64,000 nt of DNA from Comamonas flocculans (GCF_007954405.1 NZ_CP042344.1:2790001-2854000); one strand, 5' to 3'. Shown: positions 38,561 through 48,333, counted from the stretch's first letter. Made by a program: numbers and translations. The notes: generated by a model from the letters alone, not told the origin.

Positions 38561-39169
38561 TCAGCGCGTGTGGCGGATGGCGTTCCTGGGGCGAAAGGCC
38601 TTGCACACGGCGTCCACGGTTTCCAGGTAGGGCCCGCCGATCAGGTCGATGCAATAGGGCACGGCGGCAAAGATGCCGGGCACCAGGGTGCCGCCGTCGT
38701 CGGCCCTCAGGCCTTCCAGCGTTTCAGCGATGGCCTTGGGCTGGCCCGGCAGGTTGATGATCAGGCTCTTGCCGCGCACCACGGCGACCTGACGCGAGAG
38801 GATGGCGGTGGGCACGAAGTGCTGGCCAATGCGGCGCATCTGCTCGCCGAAACCGGGCATCACCTTGTCGGCCACGGCCAGCGTTGCCTCGGGCGTCACG
38901 TCGCGCGGCGCGGGGCCGGTGCCGCCGGTGGTCAGGATGAGGGAGCAGCCCGCGTCGGCCAGCTCGGTCAGGGTGGTGCTGATCTGCTCCTGCTCGTCGG
39001 CAATCAGCCGGGCCTGGAAGTCCAGGGGGTTGAGCAGCGCGCGCGTGAGCCAGTCCCTGAGCGCCGGCAGGCCCCGGTCTTCATAGGCGCCGCGGCTGGC
39101 GCGGTCGCTGATGGAGACGATGCCGATGCGCACCGGCTCGGGTGCGGGCAGGGCAGCGGCTTCAGTCAT
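38561..39169 (-). CDS. mog: Molybdopterin adenylyltransferase
   Basis: Adenylylates molybdopterin before molybdenum insertion. The 202-residue protein starts at ATG 39169; frames running further upstream overlap darP. It has IGIVSISDRASRGAYEDRG at the N-terminus, the nucleotide-binding LTTGGTGPAPRDVTPEATL, and INLPGQPKAIAETL. It converges on spoT with a 27-bp gap and overlaps darP by 8 bp, so the two are co-translated. Confidence 0.9.
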   Translation of the reverse strand: MTEAAALPAPEPVRIGIVSISDRASRGAYEDRGLPALRDWLTRALLNPLDFQARLIADEQEQISTTLTELADAGCSLILTTGGTGPAPRDVTPEATLAVADKVMPGFGEQMRRIGQHFVPTAILSRQVAVVRGKSLIINLPGQPKAIAETLEGLRADDGGTLVPGIFAAVPYCIDLIGGPYLETVDAVCKAFRPRNAIRHTR

Positions 39170-39818
39170 TGGCTTCCTCCTCGCTTTCGCTGACTGGCGC
39201 GGCCTGCGCCAGCAACTGTGCGCGCAGCCCCTGAAACAGCTCGCGGTGGGCACGGCTCTTGCGCGGCGCCTGGCCCTGCGAGGTCTCGGTGGCACTCTCC
39301 TCGGGGTTGTCCTTGCGCGCCTGGCGTATCAGCGCGCGCAGGTGCTGGATGTCGCTGTCCGGGTGCTGCTGCAGCCATTCGGCCAGCGCTTCGTCGTCCG
39401 CCAGAAGGCGATCGCGCCATTGTTCCGCCTGGTGCAGCACCAGGGTGTCCTGGCGCTGCGCCGAGCCGTCGGCGTCCAGCGCGGCGCGCACGCTGGCGAG
39501 CAGCTCTTCGTCGAGCTTGCGCATCAGCTTGCCCACCAGTTGCATCTGGCGCCGACGCCCTTCAAACGCGGTGATGCGCCGCGCCTCGGCCAGCGCTTCC
39601 AGCAGCCTGTCGGGCAGCTGCAGGTTGGCCAGGCGCTGGGCGCCCAGCTTGAGCAAGGCTTCGCCCAGCGCCTGCAGCTCGGTGCTTTCGCGCTTGCGCT
39701 CGGTCTTGCTCTGGCCGGTGGTGCCGCGCAGCTCGGCCTTGTAGTGTTCGTCCAGCTCGCTGCCTTCGGCAATGAATTGCCCCTTGACGTAATAGCCTTT
39801 GGTGGGTTTGCGTGGCAT
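39162..39818 (-). CDS. darP: Ribosome-associated protein DarP/YjgA (DUF615)
   Basis: A 218-residue, highly charged helical protein of the DUF615 family, associated with late 50S subunit assembly. Start is ATG 39818 (MPRKPTKGYYVKGQFIAEGS). Characteristic segments are KTERKRESTELQALGEALLK, QMQLVGKLMRKLD and RLLADDEALAEWLQQHPDSD. It is divergent from pmbA, with the two starts 66 bp apart, as is usual for the yjgA-pmbA pair. Confidence 0.92.
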   Translation of the reverse strand: MPRKPTKGYYVKGQFIAEGSELDEHYKAELRGTTGQSKTERKRESTELQALGEALLKLGAQRLANLQLPDRLLEALAEARRITAFEGRRRQMQLVGKLMRKLDEELLASVRAALDADGSAQRQDTLVLHQAEQWRDRLLADDEALAEWLQQHPDSDIQHLRALIRQARKDNPEESATETSQGQAPRKSRAHRELFQGLRAQLLAQAAPVSESEEEAND

Positions 39819-39884
39819 GGATCTGCAGGAAATTCCGGTAGGGGGAGGGCTGGCGCGCGGCTGCAAAGTATCATAGCCGCCGAC

Positions 39885-41294
39885 ATGAAAACACCCCATG
39901 CAGCAGGGCGTCAGCGCGCCGATTCCGTGCCCGAAGCGGGCTTCAGCTACACCCGCGGCGCCTTCGAAGATCTGGTCGACCAGGCGCTCGCGCATGCCAA
40001 GAAGCTCGGCGCAAGCGATGCGGGCGCCGAGGCTTCGGAGGGCTGCGGCCTGTCGGTGGGCGTGCGCCGCGGGCAACTGGAGAGCGTGGAGCGCAACCGC
40101 GACAAGTCCCTGGGCGTGACGGTCTATCTGGGGCGCCGGCGCGGCAATGCCAGCACCTCGGACTTTTCACCGCAGGCACTGCGCCAGACGGTGCAGGCGG
40201 CCTACGACATCGCGCGCTTCACTGCCGAAGACCCGGTAGCCGGCCTGCCTGACGAAGCCGACGTCGCGGCGCCGGCCAGCCAGCGTGACCTGGACTTGTT
40301 TCACCCGTGGCAGATAAGCAGCGAACAGGCCGCCGAGATCGCGCTGCGCTGCGAGCAGGCGGCGCTGGACACCGACAGGCGCGTGAGCAACAGCGAAGGC
40401 GCGGGCGTTTCGGCGCAGCAGAGCCATTTCTTCAGCGCCCACACGCACGGCTTTCGCGGAGGCTATGCCAGTTCACGCCACAGCCTGTCGGTGGCGCCCA
40501 TTGCCGCGCTGCCCGGGCGTGGCGGCCAGATGCAGCGCGATGCCTGGTACAGCTCGGAGCGTGATGCGGCGCGCCTGGCCACGCCCGAGGCGGTGGGCCG
40601 CTACGCGGCCGAGCGCGCGCTCTCGCGCCTGGGCGCGCGCAAGCTGCGCACCACCGAATGTCCGGTGCTGTTCGAGGCACCCTTGGCCGCCGGGTTGCTG
40701 GGCAGTTTCGTGCATGCGGTCAGTGGTGGCGCGCTGTATCGGCGCGCCAGCTTTTTGCCCGACTCGCTGGGCAAGAAGGTGTTTGCGACCCATGTGGACA
40801 TCATCGAAGACCCCTTCGTCATCGGCGGCAAGGGCAGCTCACCCTTTGACGACGAGGGAGTGCAGGTGGCTCCGCGCAAGGTGGTGGAGGCGGGCCGCGT
40901 GGCGGGGTACTTCTTGTCGAGCTATTCGGCGCGCAAGCTCGGCATGCGCACCACGGGCAACGCCGGGGGCTCGCACAACCTCACGCTGCGGTCGCGGCGC
41001 ACGCGCGCCGACGACGACCTGGCGCAGATGCTGCGCAAGCTGGGCACCGGCCTCTTCGTCATCGAGCTCATGGGGCAGGGGGTGAACCCGGTGACCGGGG
41101 ACTACTCGCGGGGCGCGAGCGGATTCTGGGTGGAGGGCGGCGAGATCGCCTTTCCCGTGCACGAGATCACCATCGCCGGCAACCTCAAGCAGATGTTTCG
41201 CGGCATCGCGGCCGTCGGGGCGGACGCCTACGCCTATGGCGCCAAGACGGTCGGCTCGGTGCTGATCGAGCGCATGACCGTGGCCGGCAACTGA
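39885..41294 (+). CDS. pmbA: Metalloprotease PmbA/TldE
   Basis: TldD/TldE form a heterodimeric zinc protease that processes microcin precursors and degrades CcdA; TldE (PmbA) is the partner lacking the metal site. The 469-residue protein (start ATG 39885) is near the usual 450. It shows EASEGCGLSVGVRRGQLESV, GNASTSDFSPQALRQTVQAA, and the C-terminal GASGFWVEGGEIAFPVHEIT. The start lies 66 bp from the divergent darP gene; a frame extending further upstream lies antisense to darP and is not real. Confidence 0.92.
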   Translation: MKTPHAAGRQRADSVPEAGFSYTRGAFEDLVDQALAHAKKLGASDAGAEASEGCGLSVGVRRGQLESVERNRDKSLGVTVYLGRRRGNASTSDFSPQALRQTVQAAYDIARFTAEDPVAGLPDEADVAAPASQRDLDLFHPWQISSEQAAEIALRCEQAALDTDRRVSNSEGAGVSAQQSHFFSAHTHGFRGGYASSRHSLSVAPIAALPGRGGQMQRDAWYSSERDAARLATPEAVGRYAAERALSRLGARKLRTTECPVLFEAPLAAGLLGSFVHAVSGGALYRRASFLPDSLGKKVFATHVDIIEDPFVIGGKGSSPFDDEGVQVAPRKVVEAGRVAGYFLSSYSARKLGMRTTGNAGGSHNLTLRSRRTRADDDLAQMLRKLGTGLFVIELMGQGVNPVTGDYSRGASGFWVEGGEIAFPVHEITIAGNLKQMFRGIAAVGADAYAYGAKTVGSVLIERMTVAGN

Positions 41295-41303
41295 GGACGC
41301 CGC

Positions 41304-41558
41304 TTAACGGCGCGGCTGGTTCTTGCCCACTTCGTGGCCGATCAGGGCGCCGGCGGCCGCGCCACCGATGGTGCCCACCGGGCCGCCAAAAATCACGTTG
41401 CCGGCGGCGCCGCCCACGACCGCGCCCACCCCCGTGCCCACCTGGGCGTTGGTCGGAGGGCTGGAGCAACCCATGGCCGCCAGAGCGCCCGCGAGGGCCA
41501 TGCTCAGTGCCAGATGGCGCGCCAATCGGGTGGGATGTTTGTTCGGTGTTGTCAACAT
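41304..41558 (-). CDS. Small glycine-zipper lipoprotein
   Basis: An 84-residue protein with a signal peptide and lipobox LAAMGC (Cys 31), then a glycine-zipper stretch GTGVGAVVGGAAGNVIFGGP VGTIGGAAAGALIGHEVG, typical of small envelope lipoproteins of the OsmB/SlyB-like group. It likely sits in the outer membrane. It converges on pmbA with a 9-bp gap. The 230 bp upstream (41559-41788) hold no gene that I can support. Confidence 0.8.
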   Translation of the reverse strand: MLTTPNKHPTRLARHLALSMALAGALAAMGCSSPPTNAQVGTGVGAVVGGAAGNVIFGGPVGTIGGAAAGALIGHEVGKNQPRR

Positions 41559-41788
41559 TCGAGTTCTCCAAAGATACGGGAGACTTCATCATGACCGCAC
41601 CGGGCCGGGCCGGTGTGTCCAAACGCAGCACCGTGCTTTGCTCTGACAGACGGGCGGTTCGATGCCCGAACTCATGGTTTTCCCTAGGGCGGCGGGGCTT
41701 TGCTGGCGGCGCGCGCGCAGTGTTGCGCCGCAGCCACGATTTGTAACCCTGCTTACATGGGCCGGGCTCGGCAGGCGGCGGTTTGGCC

Positions 41789-42880
41789 TCAGGCCTGGGC
41801 AATGCGCCGCGCGATCGCCTGGCCAATTTCAGTGGTGCTGGCCGCGCCGCCAAGGTCGGCGGTGCGCGGACCTTCGCGCAATACCGTCTCGATGGCGGCG
41901 AGGATGGCGTCGTGCGCCGCGCGGCCCGCGCCTTGGCCGCGGGTGAGGAAGTCCAGCATCAGCGCGCCGGACCACACCATGGCGATGGGGTTGGCGATGC
42001 CCTGGCCGCAGATGTCCGGCGCAGAGCCGTGCACCGGCTCGAACAGGCTGGGAAAGCGCCGTTCGGGGTTGAGGTTGGCAGACGGTGCCAAGCCTATGGT
42101 GCCGGTCGTCGCCGGGCCCAGGTCCGAGAGGATGTCGCCGAACAGGTTGGTCGCCGCCACCACGTCGAAGCGCTCGGGCTGCAGCACGAAGCGCGCCGTG
42201 AGGATGTCGATGTGGTGCTTGTCCCAGGCCACATCCGGATGACGCGCCGCCATGGCCTCGGCCTGCCGGTCCCACCAGGGCATGCTGATGGCGATGCCGT
42301 TGCTCTTGGTGGCCAGCGACAAATGCTTCCTGGGCCGGCTTCGCGCCAGCTCGAAGGCGTATTTCAGCAGCCGCTCGGCGCCGTGGCGCGAATGGACCGA
42401 CTCCTGGATGACGATCTCGCGCTCGGTGCCTTCGAACATCACGCCGCCCAGCGCGGTGTATTCGCCCTCGGTGTTCTCGCGCACCACCAGGTAGTCGATG
42501 TCGCCGGGCTGCTTGCCCGCGAGCGGGCAGGGCACGCCCTCGAACAGGCGCACCGGGCGCAGGTTGATGTACTGGTCGAACTCGCGGCGGAACTTGAGCA
42601 GGCTGCCCCAGAGCGAGACGTGGTCCGCCACCGTGGCGGGCCAGCCGACGGCGCCGAAATAGATCGCGTCCATGCCGGTCAGTTGCTGCTTCCAGTCGTC
42701 CGGCATCATCTGCCCGTGCGCGGCGTAGTAGTCGCAGTGCGCCCAGTCGAAGGTATGGAACTCAAGCGCGATGCCGAAGCGCTCGGCCGCGGCCCGCACG
42801 GCGCGCAGGCCTTCGGGCATGACTTCGCGGCCTATGCCGTCACCGGCAAGCACGGCGATGTGGAACGGATTCTTCAACAT
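41789..42880 (-). CDS. Tartrate/malate-type NAD-dependent decarboxylating dehydrogenase
   Basis: A 363-residue member of the isocitrate/isopropylmalate dehydrogenase family, closest in reading to tartrate dehydrogenase (TtuC) and D-malate dehydrogenase (DmlA). Start ATG 42880 has GGAGG 8 bp upstream. Motifs: IAVLAGDGIGREVMPEG, substrate-binding LKFRREFDQYINLRPVRL, VVRENTEGEYTALGG, and the metal/NAD segment ATNLFGDILSDLGPATTGTI GLAPSANLNP. LeuB-specific features are absent and no leuCD lies nearby. The exact substrate cannot be told from sequence. No LysR regulator is adjacent. Confidence 0.85.
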   Translation of the reverse strand: MLKNPFHIAVLAGDGIGREVMPEGLRAVRAAAERFGIALEFHTFDWAHCDYYAAHGQMMPDDWKQQLTGMDAIYFGAVGWPATVADHVSLWGSLLKFRREFDQYINLRPVRLFEGVPCPLAGKQPGDIDYLVVRENTEGEYTALGGVMFEGTEREIVIQESVHSRHGAERLLKYAFELARSRPRKHLSLATKSNGIAISMPWWDRQAEAMAARHPDVAWDKHHIDILTARFVLQPERFDVVAATNLFGDILSDLGPATTGTIGLAPSANLNPERRFPSLFEPVHGSAPDICGQGIANPIAMVWSGALMLDFLTRGQGAGRAAHDAILAAIETVLREGPRTADLGGAASTTEIGQAIARRIAQA

Positions 42881-42925
42881 GAAATATGCCTCCAACGCAG
42901 ATGGGGCGGGCGCTGACAGCTATCT

Positions 42926-43372
42926 TTACTGCTTGAGTGCAGCCTTGACCGCGGCCGAGACCATGCCCATGTCCGCCTTGCCGGCCAGCTGCTTCTTGGC
43001 CGCGCCCATGACCTTGCCCATGTCGCCGGGGCTGCTGGCGCCCAGCTCGGCCACCAGGGCGGTGACGGTGGCCTTCACCTCGGCTTCGGACAGGCGCGCG
43101 GGCAGGTAGGCTTCAAGCACCACGATCTCGGCCTTTTCCTTGTCCGCCAGGTCCTGGCGGCCCGCGCCCTCGTAGGCGCTGACGCTGTCCTTGCGCTGCT
43201 TGATGAGCTTGTCCACGATGGCGACGACGGCCGCGTCATCGAGCACCACGCGCTCGTCCACTTCCTTTTGCTTGCAGGCGGCCAGCAGCATGCGGATGGT
43301 GCCCAGGCGCTCGGCCTCGTGGGCGCGCATGGCGGCCTTCATGTCTTCGGTGATCTGTTCCTTCAGGGTCAT
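42926..43372 (-). CDS. yqeY: GatB/YqeY domain protein
   Basis: A 148-residue protein with the YqeY domain related to the tRNA-binding tail of GatB: MTLKEQITEDMKAAMRAHEA, LGTIRMLLAACKQKEVDER and the C-terminal GKVMGAAKKQLAGKADMGMV. It follows rpsU on the same strand after a terminator. A half copy of the ATAGCTGTCAGCGC repeat lies just past its stop side, at about 42910-42925. Molecular role unproven; its linkage to rpsU is widely conserved. Confidence 0.93.
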   Translation of the reverse strand: MTLKEQITEDMKAAMRAHEAERLGTIRMLLAACKQKEVDERVVLDDAAVVAIVDKLIKQRKDSVSAYEGAGRQDLADKEKAEIVVLEAYLPARLSEAEVKATVTALVAELGASSPGDMGKVMGAAKKQLAGKADMGMVSAAVKAALKQ

Positions 43373-43389
43373 TTTTCGCTCCGGAAATC

Positions 43390-43423
43390 AAAAAACCCGC
43401 GCCAGGCGTCCCGGGCGCGGGTT
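43390..43423 (-). terminator. Intrinsic terminator between rpsU and yqeY
   Basis: On the minus strand AACCCGCGCC, a CGGGACGCCT loop and GGCGCGGGTT form a 10-bp stem followed by a T tract. It lies directly after rpsU, so S21 can be made at a much higher level than the downstream yqeY by partial termination. Confidence 0.85.
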
Positions 43424-43466
43424 GGATGGCGTGTGCTGCCGGCTGCGGCCGGCCGCGCAAGCTGCT

Positions 43467-43679
43467 TCAGTACAGCTTCTTGGGCAGCTGCATGCTGCGC
43501 ACGCGCTTGTAGTGGCGCTTGACCGCGGCGGCTTTCTTGCGCTTGCGCTCGGCGGTGGGCTTTTCGTAGAACTCGCGGGCGCGCAGTTCGGTCAGCAAGC
43601 CGAGCTTTTCGATGGTGCGCTTGAAGCGGCGCAGGGCCACGTCAAAGGGTTCGTTTTCTTTTACACGGATGGTCGTCAT
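43467..43679 (-). CDS. rpsU: 30S ribosomal protein S21
   Basis: A 70-residue basic protein ([20 protein letters not shown]) with the S21 signature [20 protein letters not shown] and the Lys/Arg-rich [20 protein letters not shown] tail. It participates in mRNA anti-Shine-Dalgarno interactions on the 30S subunit. Normal length. About 150 bp separate it from the upstream flavoprotein gene, including the likely promoter. Confidence 0.97.
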
Positions 43680-43830
43680 CAGCCAGTTTTTTCCAAGATG
43701 TTTGCCACCAGAGGGTGTGCCGGGAAGATCGGGCCCGGTTGGCCGTGTGCGGCGGATTCCCCGTCTGTGTAACTAGTATGGCCGACGGGGCTGATGCCAT
43801 GAAGCCCGCCATTATAGCTATCCGGCGCCG

Positions 43831-45090
43831 CTACAAGGCCAGCGCGCAGGCTGCGGCGCTGGCCCAGGCCCACTGGAAGTTGTAGCCGCCCAACCAGCCG
43901 GTGACGTCCACCACCTCGCCGATGAAATGCAGGCCGCTCTGGCCGGTGGCCTCCATGCTCTGCTGCGACAGCGCGCGCGTGTCCACGCCGCCCAGCGTGA
44001 CCTCGGCCTTCTTGTAGCCTTCGCTGCCGCTGGGCGTGATCTGCCAGCGCGCGAGCTGCTCGGCCAGCTGGCCCAGGGCCTTGTCGCCGGCTTCGTTCAC
44101 CGGGCGCTGCCAGTCGGCGCGCCGGCTGGCCCAGGCATCGGCCAGGCGCGTGGGCAGCCACTGGGCGAGGATGTTGGCGATGTGTTTCCTCGACTGTCGC
44201 TTGGCGGCAACTAGCCCGGCCCGCAAGTCCACGCCGGGCGCCAGATGGATGATCAAAGGCTCGCCACCGTGCCAGTAGCTGGAAATCTGCAGGATGGCGG
44301 GGCCGGACAGCCCGCGGTGGGTGAACAGCAGGTCTTCGTCAAACGCCATGCGGCCCTTGGCGCTGCCACCGGGGCCAGCCACTTGCACGCGCACCGGCAG
44401 GGCCACGCCGGCCAGCGGCGCCCAGGGCGCCCAGTCTTCGCCCTGAAAAGTCAGCGGCACCAGGCCGGGGCGCTGGGCGACGAGCGGCAGACCGAACTGG
44501 CGCGCCAGCCGATAGCCGAAGTCGCTCGCGCCGATCTTGGGAATGGAGAGGCCCCCGGTGGCGATGACGAGCCGGCTGGCCGTGACCGCGCCGCGCGTGG
44601 TTTGCAGCAGATAGCCATGGTCTTGATGGCTGCTGGCGCTTGCTGGCTGGACGTTTGGGCCGGAAAACGCCACCGAATCCACGGCGCAGGGTTGCCAGCG
44701 CTCCACCCGCCCATCGGCGCATTCGTCCAGCAGCATGGTGATGATCCGCTCGCTACCTTCATCGCAAAAGAGCTGGCCCTTGTGCTTTTCATGAAAGCCG
44801 ATGCCGTGGCGCTGCACCAGGCGGATGAAATCCTGCGGCGTGTAGCGCGACAGGGCGGAGCGGGCAAAGCGCGGGTTGTGGCCCACGTAGTGGCGCTCTG
44901 GCGCGCGCGGGTCGATGTCGCGGTTGGTGAAGTTGCAGCGCCCGCCGCCGGAGATGCGGATTTTTTCCGCCACCTTGGGCGCGTGGTCGATCAACAGCAC
45001 CCTGCGCCCGCGCTGCCCGGCCAGCGCCGCGCACAGCAGGCCGGCCGCGCCCGCGCCGACGATGGCCGCATCAAAGTGGGGTGTCGCCAT
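43831..45090 (-). CDS. HI0933-family FAD-dependent oxidoreductase
   Basis: A 419-residue flavoprotein of the HI0933/BaiN family: dinucleotide-binding AAIVGAGAAGLLCAALAGQR at the N-terminus, KIRISGGGRCNFTNRDIDPR, LVIATGGLSIPKIGASDFGY, and the C-terminal FAD contact FIGEVVDVTGWLGGYNFQWA. Physiological substrate unknown. At about residues 150-160 the segment QPASASSHQDH is encoded by a half copy of the ATAGCTG-type interspersed repeat (44612-44640 on the + strand), an in-frame addition to a surface loop. Confidence 0.88.
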   Translation of the reverse strand: MATPHFDAAIVGAGAAGLLCAALAGQRGRRVLLIDHAPKVAEKIRISGGGRCNFTNRDIDPRAPERHYVGHNPRFARSALSRYTPQDFIRLVQRHGIGFHEKHKGQLFCDEGSERIITMLLDECADGRVERWQPCAVDSVAFSGPNVQPASASSHQDHGYLLQTTRGAVTASRLVIATGGLSIPKIGASDFGYRLARQFGLPLVAQRPGLVPLTFQGEDWAPWAPLAGVALPVRVQVAGPGGSAKGRMAFDEDLLFTHRGLSGPAILQISSYWHGGEPLIIHLAPGVDLRAGLVAAKRQSRKHIANILAQWLPTRLADAWASRRADWQRPVNEAGDKALGQLAEQLARWQITPSGSEGYKKAEVTLGGVDTRALSQQSMEATGQSGLHFIGEVVDVTGWLGGYNFQWAWASAAACALAL

Positions 45091-45108
45091 CGCCGTTGCC
45101 AGAATTTC

Positions 45109-45153
45109 AATGGAAAGTGGCTGAAACGCTTGCCAGGCAATCGCTGGCAGCTA
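45109..45153 (-). repeat. Interspersed ~48-bp repeat
   Basis: On the minus strand TAGCTGCCAGCG, then TTGCCTGGCAAGCG and AGCCACTTTCCATTG follow the layout of the copies at 49784 and 57669. It lies between the RND permease stop and the flavoprotein start. Confidence 0.55.
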
Positions 45154-45171
45154 CCAAATGAATAGTTGGCA

Positions 45172-48100
45172 TCACACCGCGCTGGCGGCGTCGGCCGGGC
45201 CGGCATCGGCCTCGCGCCCGTGTCCGCGCACGAAGAGCTTGCGCACCACGAGAAAGAACACCGGCACGAAGAAGATGCCCAGGATGGTGGCGAACACCAT
45301 GCCGCCCAGTACCGCCGTGCCTATGGCGTTGCGCCCCGCGGCGCCCGCGCCGGTACCGACGGCCAGCGGCAGCACGCCGAAGCCGAAGGCCAGCGAGGTC
45401 ATGAGGATGGGCCGCAGGCGCAGGCGCACCGCCTGCACCGTGGCCTCCATCAGCTTCTCGCCGCGCTCCTGCAGCTGCATGGCGAACTCCACGATCAGGA
45501 TGGCGTTCTTGGACGCCAGCCCCACGGTGGTGAGCAGCCCCACCTGGAAGTACACGTCGTTGGCCAGCCCGCGCCCCCAGGTGGCGATCAGCGCGCCGAT
45601 CACGCCCAGCGGCACCGCCAGCATGACCGAGGCGGGCACGCTCCAGCTTTCGTACAGCGCGGCCAGGCACAGGAAGACGAAGAGGATGGAGACGGCATAC
45701 AGGAGCGGCGCCTGCGAGCCGGACTGGCGCTCCTGCAGCGAGGCGCCGGTCCACTCGATGCCCATGCCCGGCGGCAGGGTCTGCATGATGCGCTCCACCG
45801 CGGCCATGGCGTCGCCGGAGCTGGCGCCCTCGGCGGTGTTGGCCTCCATCTCCAGGGCCGGGCTGCCGTTGTAGCGCATGAGCTGGGGCGAGCCGCTGCT
45901 CCAGCGCGTGCTGGAGAAGCTGGCAAAGCGCACCATCTCGCCTTCGCGATTGCGCACCGACCATTTGGCGATGTCCTGCGGCAGCATGCGCGCGGCGGCT
46001 TCGCCCTGGATGTAGACACGCTTGACCCGGCCCTGGTGCACGAAGTCGTTCACGTAGCTGCCGCCCAGGCTGCTGGCCAGCACGCTGTTGATGTCGGCGA
46101 TCGACAGGCCGAGCGCCGCGGCCTTGCGGTCGTCCACCACCACCTCGAGTTCGGAGGTGTCGTCAAAGCCGGTGGTGCGCATGTTGGCCAGTGCGGGCTC
46201 GTCGCGCGCGGCGGCGATCATGTCGTCCCTGGCCTGCATCAGCGCCGCGTGGCCCAGGCCGTTGAGGTCCTTGAGCACGAAATTGATGCCGGCGCTCGAA
46301 CCGAGCCCGCGCACCACCGGCGGCATGGCCACGAAGATGCGTGCGTCGCGGATCGTGCGCAGATCGCGGTTGGCCTTGCGCGCGATCGCCTCGGCCGACT
46401 GACTGGGCAGCGGGCGCTCGGCCCAGCTGGTCAGGCGCACGAAGACGCTGCCCGAGCTCTGGTTGCCGTTGAAGCCGTAGATCGCGTTGGTGCTGAAGAT
46501 CTCGGGCTGGTCCTTGAAGTACAGGCGGATCTGCTCCATCACCTGTTGCAGGCGCTCGTCGGTGGCGCCCGAGGGCAGGGTCACGTTCACGCGCACGAAG
46601 CCCTGGTCCTCATTGGGCAGGAAGGAGGTGGGCAGGCGGTGGAACATCCAGGCCATGGCCACCAGCACCACGGCAAACAGCACCGCCATGCGCAGCGTGC
46701 GCCTGAGCAGGCGCGCCACCGTCCCCTGGTAGCGGTTGGCGGCGGAGTCGAAGTGGCGGTTGAACCACTGGAAGAACCGGTCCAGCCAGCCCAGCGGCCC
46801 GCGCCGCGGAGCGCGCCCCGGCTGGTTGTGCGCCGTGGGCTTGAGCAGGCTGGCGCACAGCGCCGGCGTGAGCGTGAGCGCGACGAACACCGACAGCGCC
46901 ATGGCCGCCACGATGGTGACCGAGAACTGCCGGTAGATCACGCCCACCGAGCCGGGGAAGAAGGCCATGGGGATGAACACCGCCGCCAGCGTCAGGCCGA
47001 TGCCGATCAGCGCCGGGGTGATCTCGGCCATGGAGTGGCGCGTGGCCTCCCTGGGCGCCAGGCCCTGCTCGGTCATCACGCGCTCGACGTTCTCGATCAC
47101 CACGATGGCGTCGTCCACCAGCAGGCCGATGGCCAGTACCAGCGCGAACATGGTCAGCATGTTGATCGAATAGCCCATGGCGTTGAGCACGCCCAGCGTG
47201 CCCAGCAGCACCACCGGCACCGAGATCATGGGGATGAAGGTGGCGCGCCAGTTCTGCAGGAAGATGAACATTACCAACGTCACCAGCAGCATGGCTTCCA
47301 CCAGCGTCTTGATGACCTCGTCGATCGAGGCGCGCACGAAGGGGGTGGAGTCCGAGCTGACGAAGCCGGTGATGCCGTCCGGGAAATAGGGCGCGAGCTC
47401 GGCGATCTTGTGCGCCACGTCGTCGGCCACCTTGGTGGCGTTGGCGCCGTCGGCCAGGATGATGCCCAGGCCCGCGCCGGGTTTGCCGTCCAGCTCGGAG
47501 CGCACCGTCAGGTTGTCCGCCTCCAGCGCCACGCGGCCGATGTCGTTCATGGTCACCACCGAGCCGTCGGGCAGCGCCTTGAGCACGATGGCCTTGAACT
47601 CCTCCACCGTTTGCAGCTTGGTGCGCGCGGTGATCGTGGCGTTGAGCATCTGCCCCTTGACGGCGGGCAGCGCCCCGAGCTGACCGGCCGAGACCTGGGC
47701 GTTCTGGGCGTTGAGCGCGTTCACCAGGTCCGACGGCATCAGCGCGTACTTCTCCATCTTCGCCGGGTCCATCCAGATGCGCATGGCGTAGGGCGTGCCG
47801 AAGACGAAGACGTCGCCCACGCCGTCGATGCGCGCGATCACGTCCACCACGTTGCTGTTGAGGTAGTCGCCTATGGTGACCTGCGAAACCTTGGGGTCGG
47901 GCGAGGTGAAGACGTAGGTGACGAGAAAATCCTGCCCGCCCTTGTTGATGAACAGCCCGCGGCTCTTGACCGATTCGGGCAGGCGGTTCATCGCGCCCTG
48001 CATCTTGTTTTGCGCCTGCACCTGCGCCACGTCGATGTTGGCGCCGGGCGCGAAGGTGAGCGTGGTGCGCGAGCGCCCGGCCGAATCGCTCGTCGAGCTC

Positions 48101-48333
48101 ATGTACAGCAGGTTGTCCAGTCCCTTGAGCTGCTGCTCGATGATCTGGGTGACCGAGTTTTCCACCGTCTCGGCCGAGGCGCCGGTGTAGGTGGTGTTGA
48201 TGGTCACGCGCGGCGGCGCGATCTCGGGGTACATCTCCAGCGGCAGCGTGACGATGGAGAACGCCCCCGCCAGCATGATCATGATGGCGATCACCCAGGC
48301 AAAGACCGGGCGGTTGATGAAGAACTGCGCCAT
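45172..48333 (-). CDS. RND multidrug efflux permease (HAE1 family)
   Basis: A 1,053-residue inner-membrane proton-driven transporter of the AcrB/MexB type. It starts MAQFFINRPVFAWVIAIMIM, has two sets of six transmembrane segments separated by large periplasmic porter loops, and carries the proton-relay Asp pair in TM4 (LAIGLLVDDAIVVIENVERV). Length is standard. It lies 14 bp downstream of its membrane-fusion partner. No outer-membrane factor gene follows, so it would need a TolC/OprM-like channel encoded elsewhere. The next minus-strand gene is an unrelated flavoprotein. Confidence 0.94.
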   Translation of the reverse strand: MAQFFINRPVFAWVIAIMIMLAGAFSIVTLPLEMYPEIAPPRVTINTTYTGASAETVENSVTQIIEQQLKGLDNLLYMSSTSDSAGRSRTTLTFAPGANIDVAQVQAQNKMQGAMNRLPESVKSRGLFINKGGQDFLVTYVFTSPDPKVSQVTIGDYLNSNVVDVIARIDGVGDVFVFGTPYAMRIWMDPAKMEKYALMPSDLVNALNAQNAQVSAGQLGALPAVKGQMLNATITARTKLQTVEEFKAIVLKALPDGSVVTMNDIGRVALEADNLTVRSELDGKPGAGLGIILADGANATKVADDVAHKIAELAPYFPDGITGFVSSDSTPFVRASIDEVIKTLVEAMLLVTLVMFIFLQNWRATFIPMISVPVVLLGTLGVLNAMGYSINMLTMFALVLAIGLLVDDAIVVIENVERVMTEQGLAPREATRHSMAEITPALIGIGLTLAAVFIPMAFFPGSVGVIYRQFSVTIVAAMALSVFVALTLTPALCASLLKPTAHNQPGRAPRRGPLGWLDRFFQWFNRHFDSAANRYQGTVARLLRRTLRMAVLFAVVLVAMAWMFHRLPTSFLPNEDQGFVRVNVTLPSGATDERLQQVMEQIRLYFKDQPEIFSTNAIYGFNGNQSSGSVFVRLTSWAERPLPSQSAEAIARKANRDLRTIRDARIFVAMPPVVRGLGSSAGINFVLKDLNGLGHAALMQARDDMIAAARDEPALANMRTTGFDDTSELEVVVDDRKAAALGLSIADINSVLASSLGGSYVNDFVHQGRVKRVYIQGEAAARMLPQDIAKWSVRNREGEMVRFASFSSTRWSSGSPQLMRYNGSPALEMEANTAEGASSGDAMAAVERIMQTLPPGMGIEWTGASLQERQSGSQAPLLYAVSILFVFLCLAALYESWSVPASVMLAVPLGVIGALIATWGRGLANDVYFQVGLLTTVGLASKNAILIVEFAMQLQERGEKLMEATVQAVRLRLRPILMTSLAFGFGVLPLAVGTGAGAAGRNAIGTAVLGGMVFATILGIFFVPVFFLVVRKLFVRGHGREADAGPADAASAV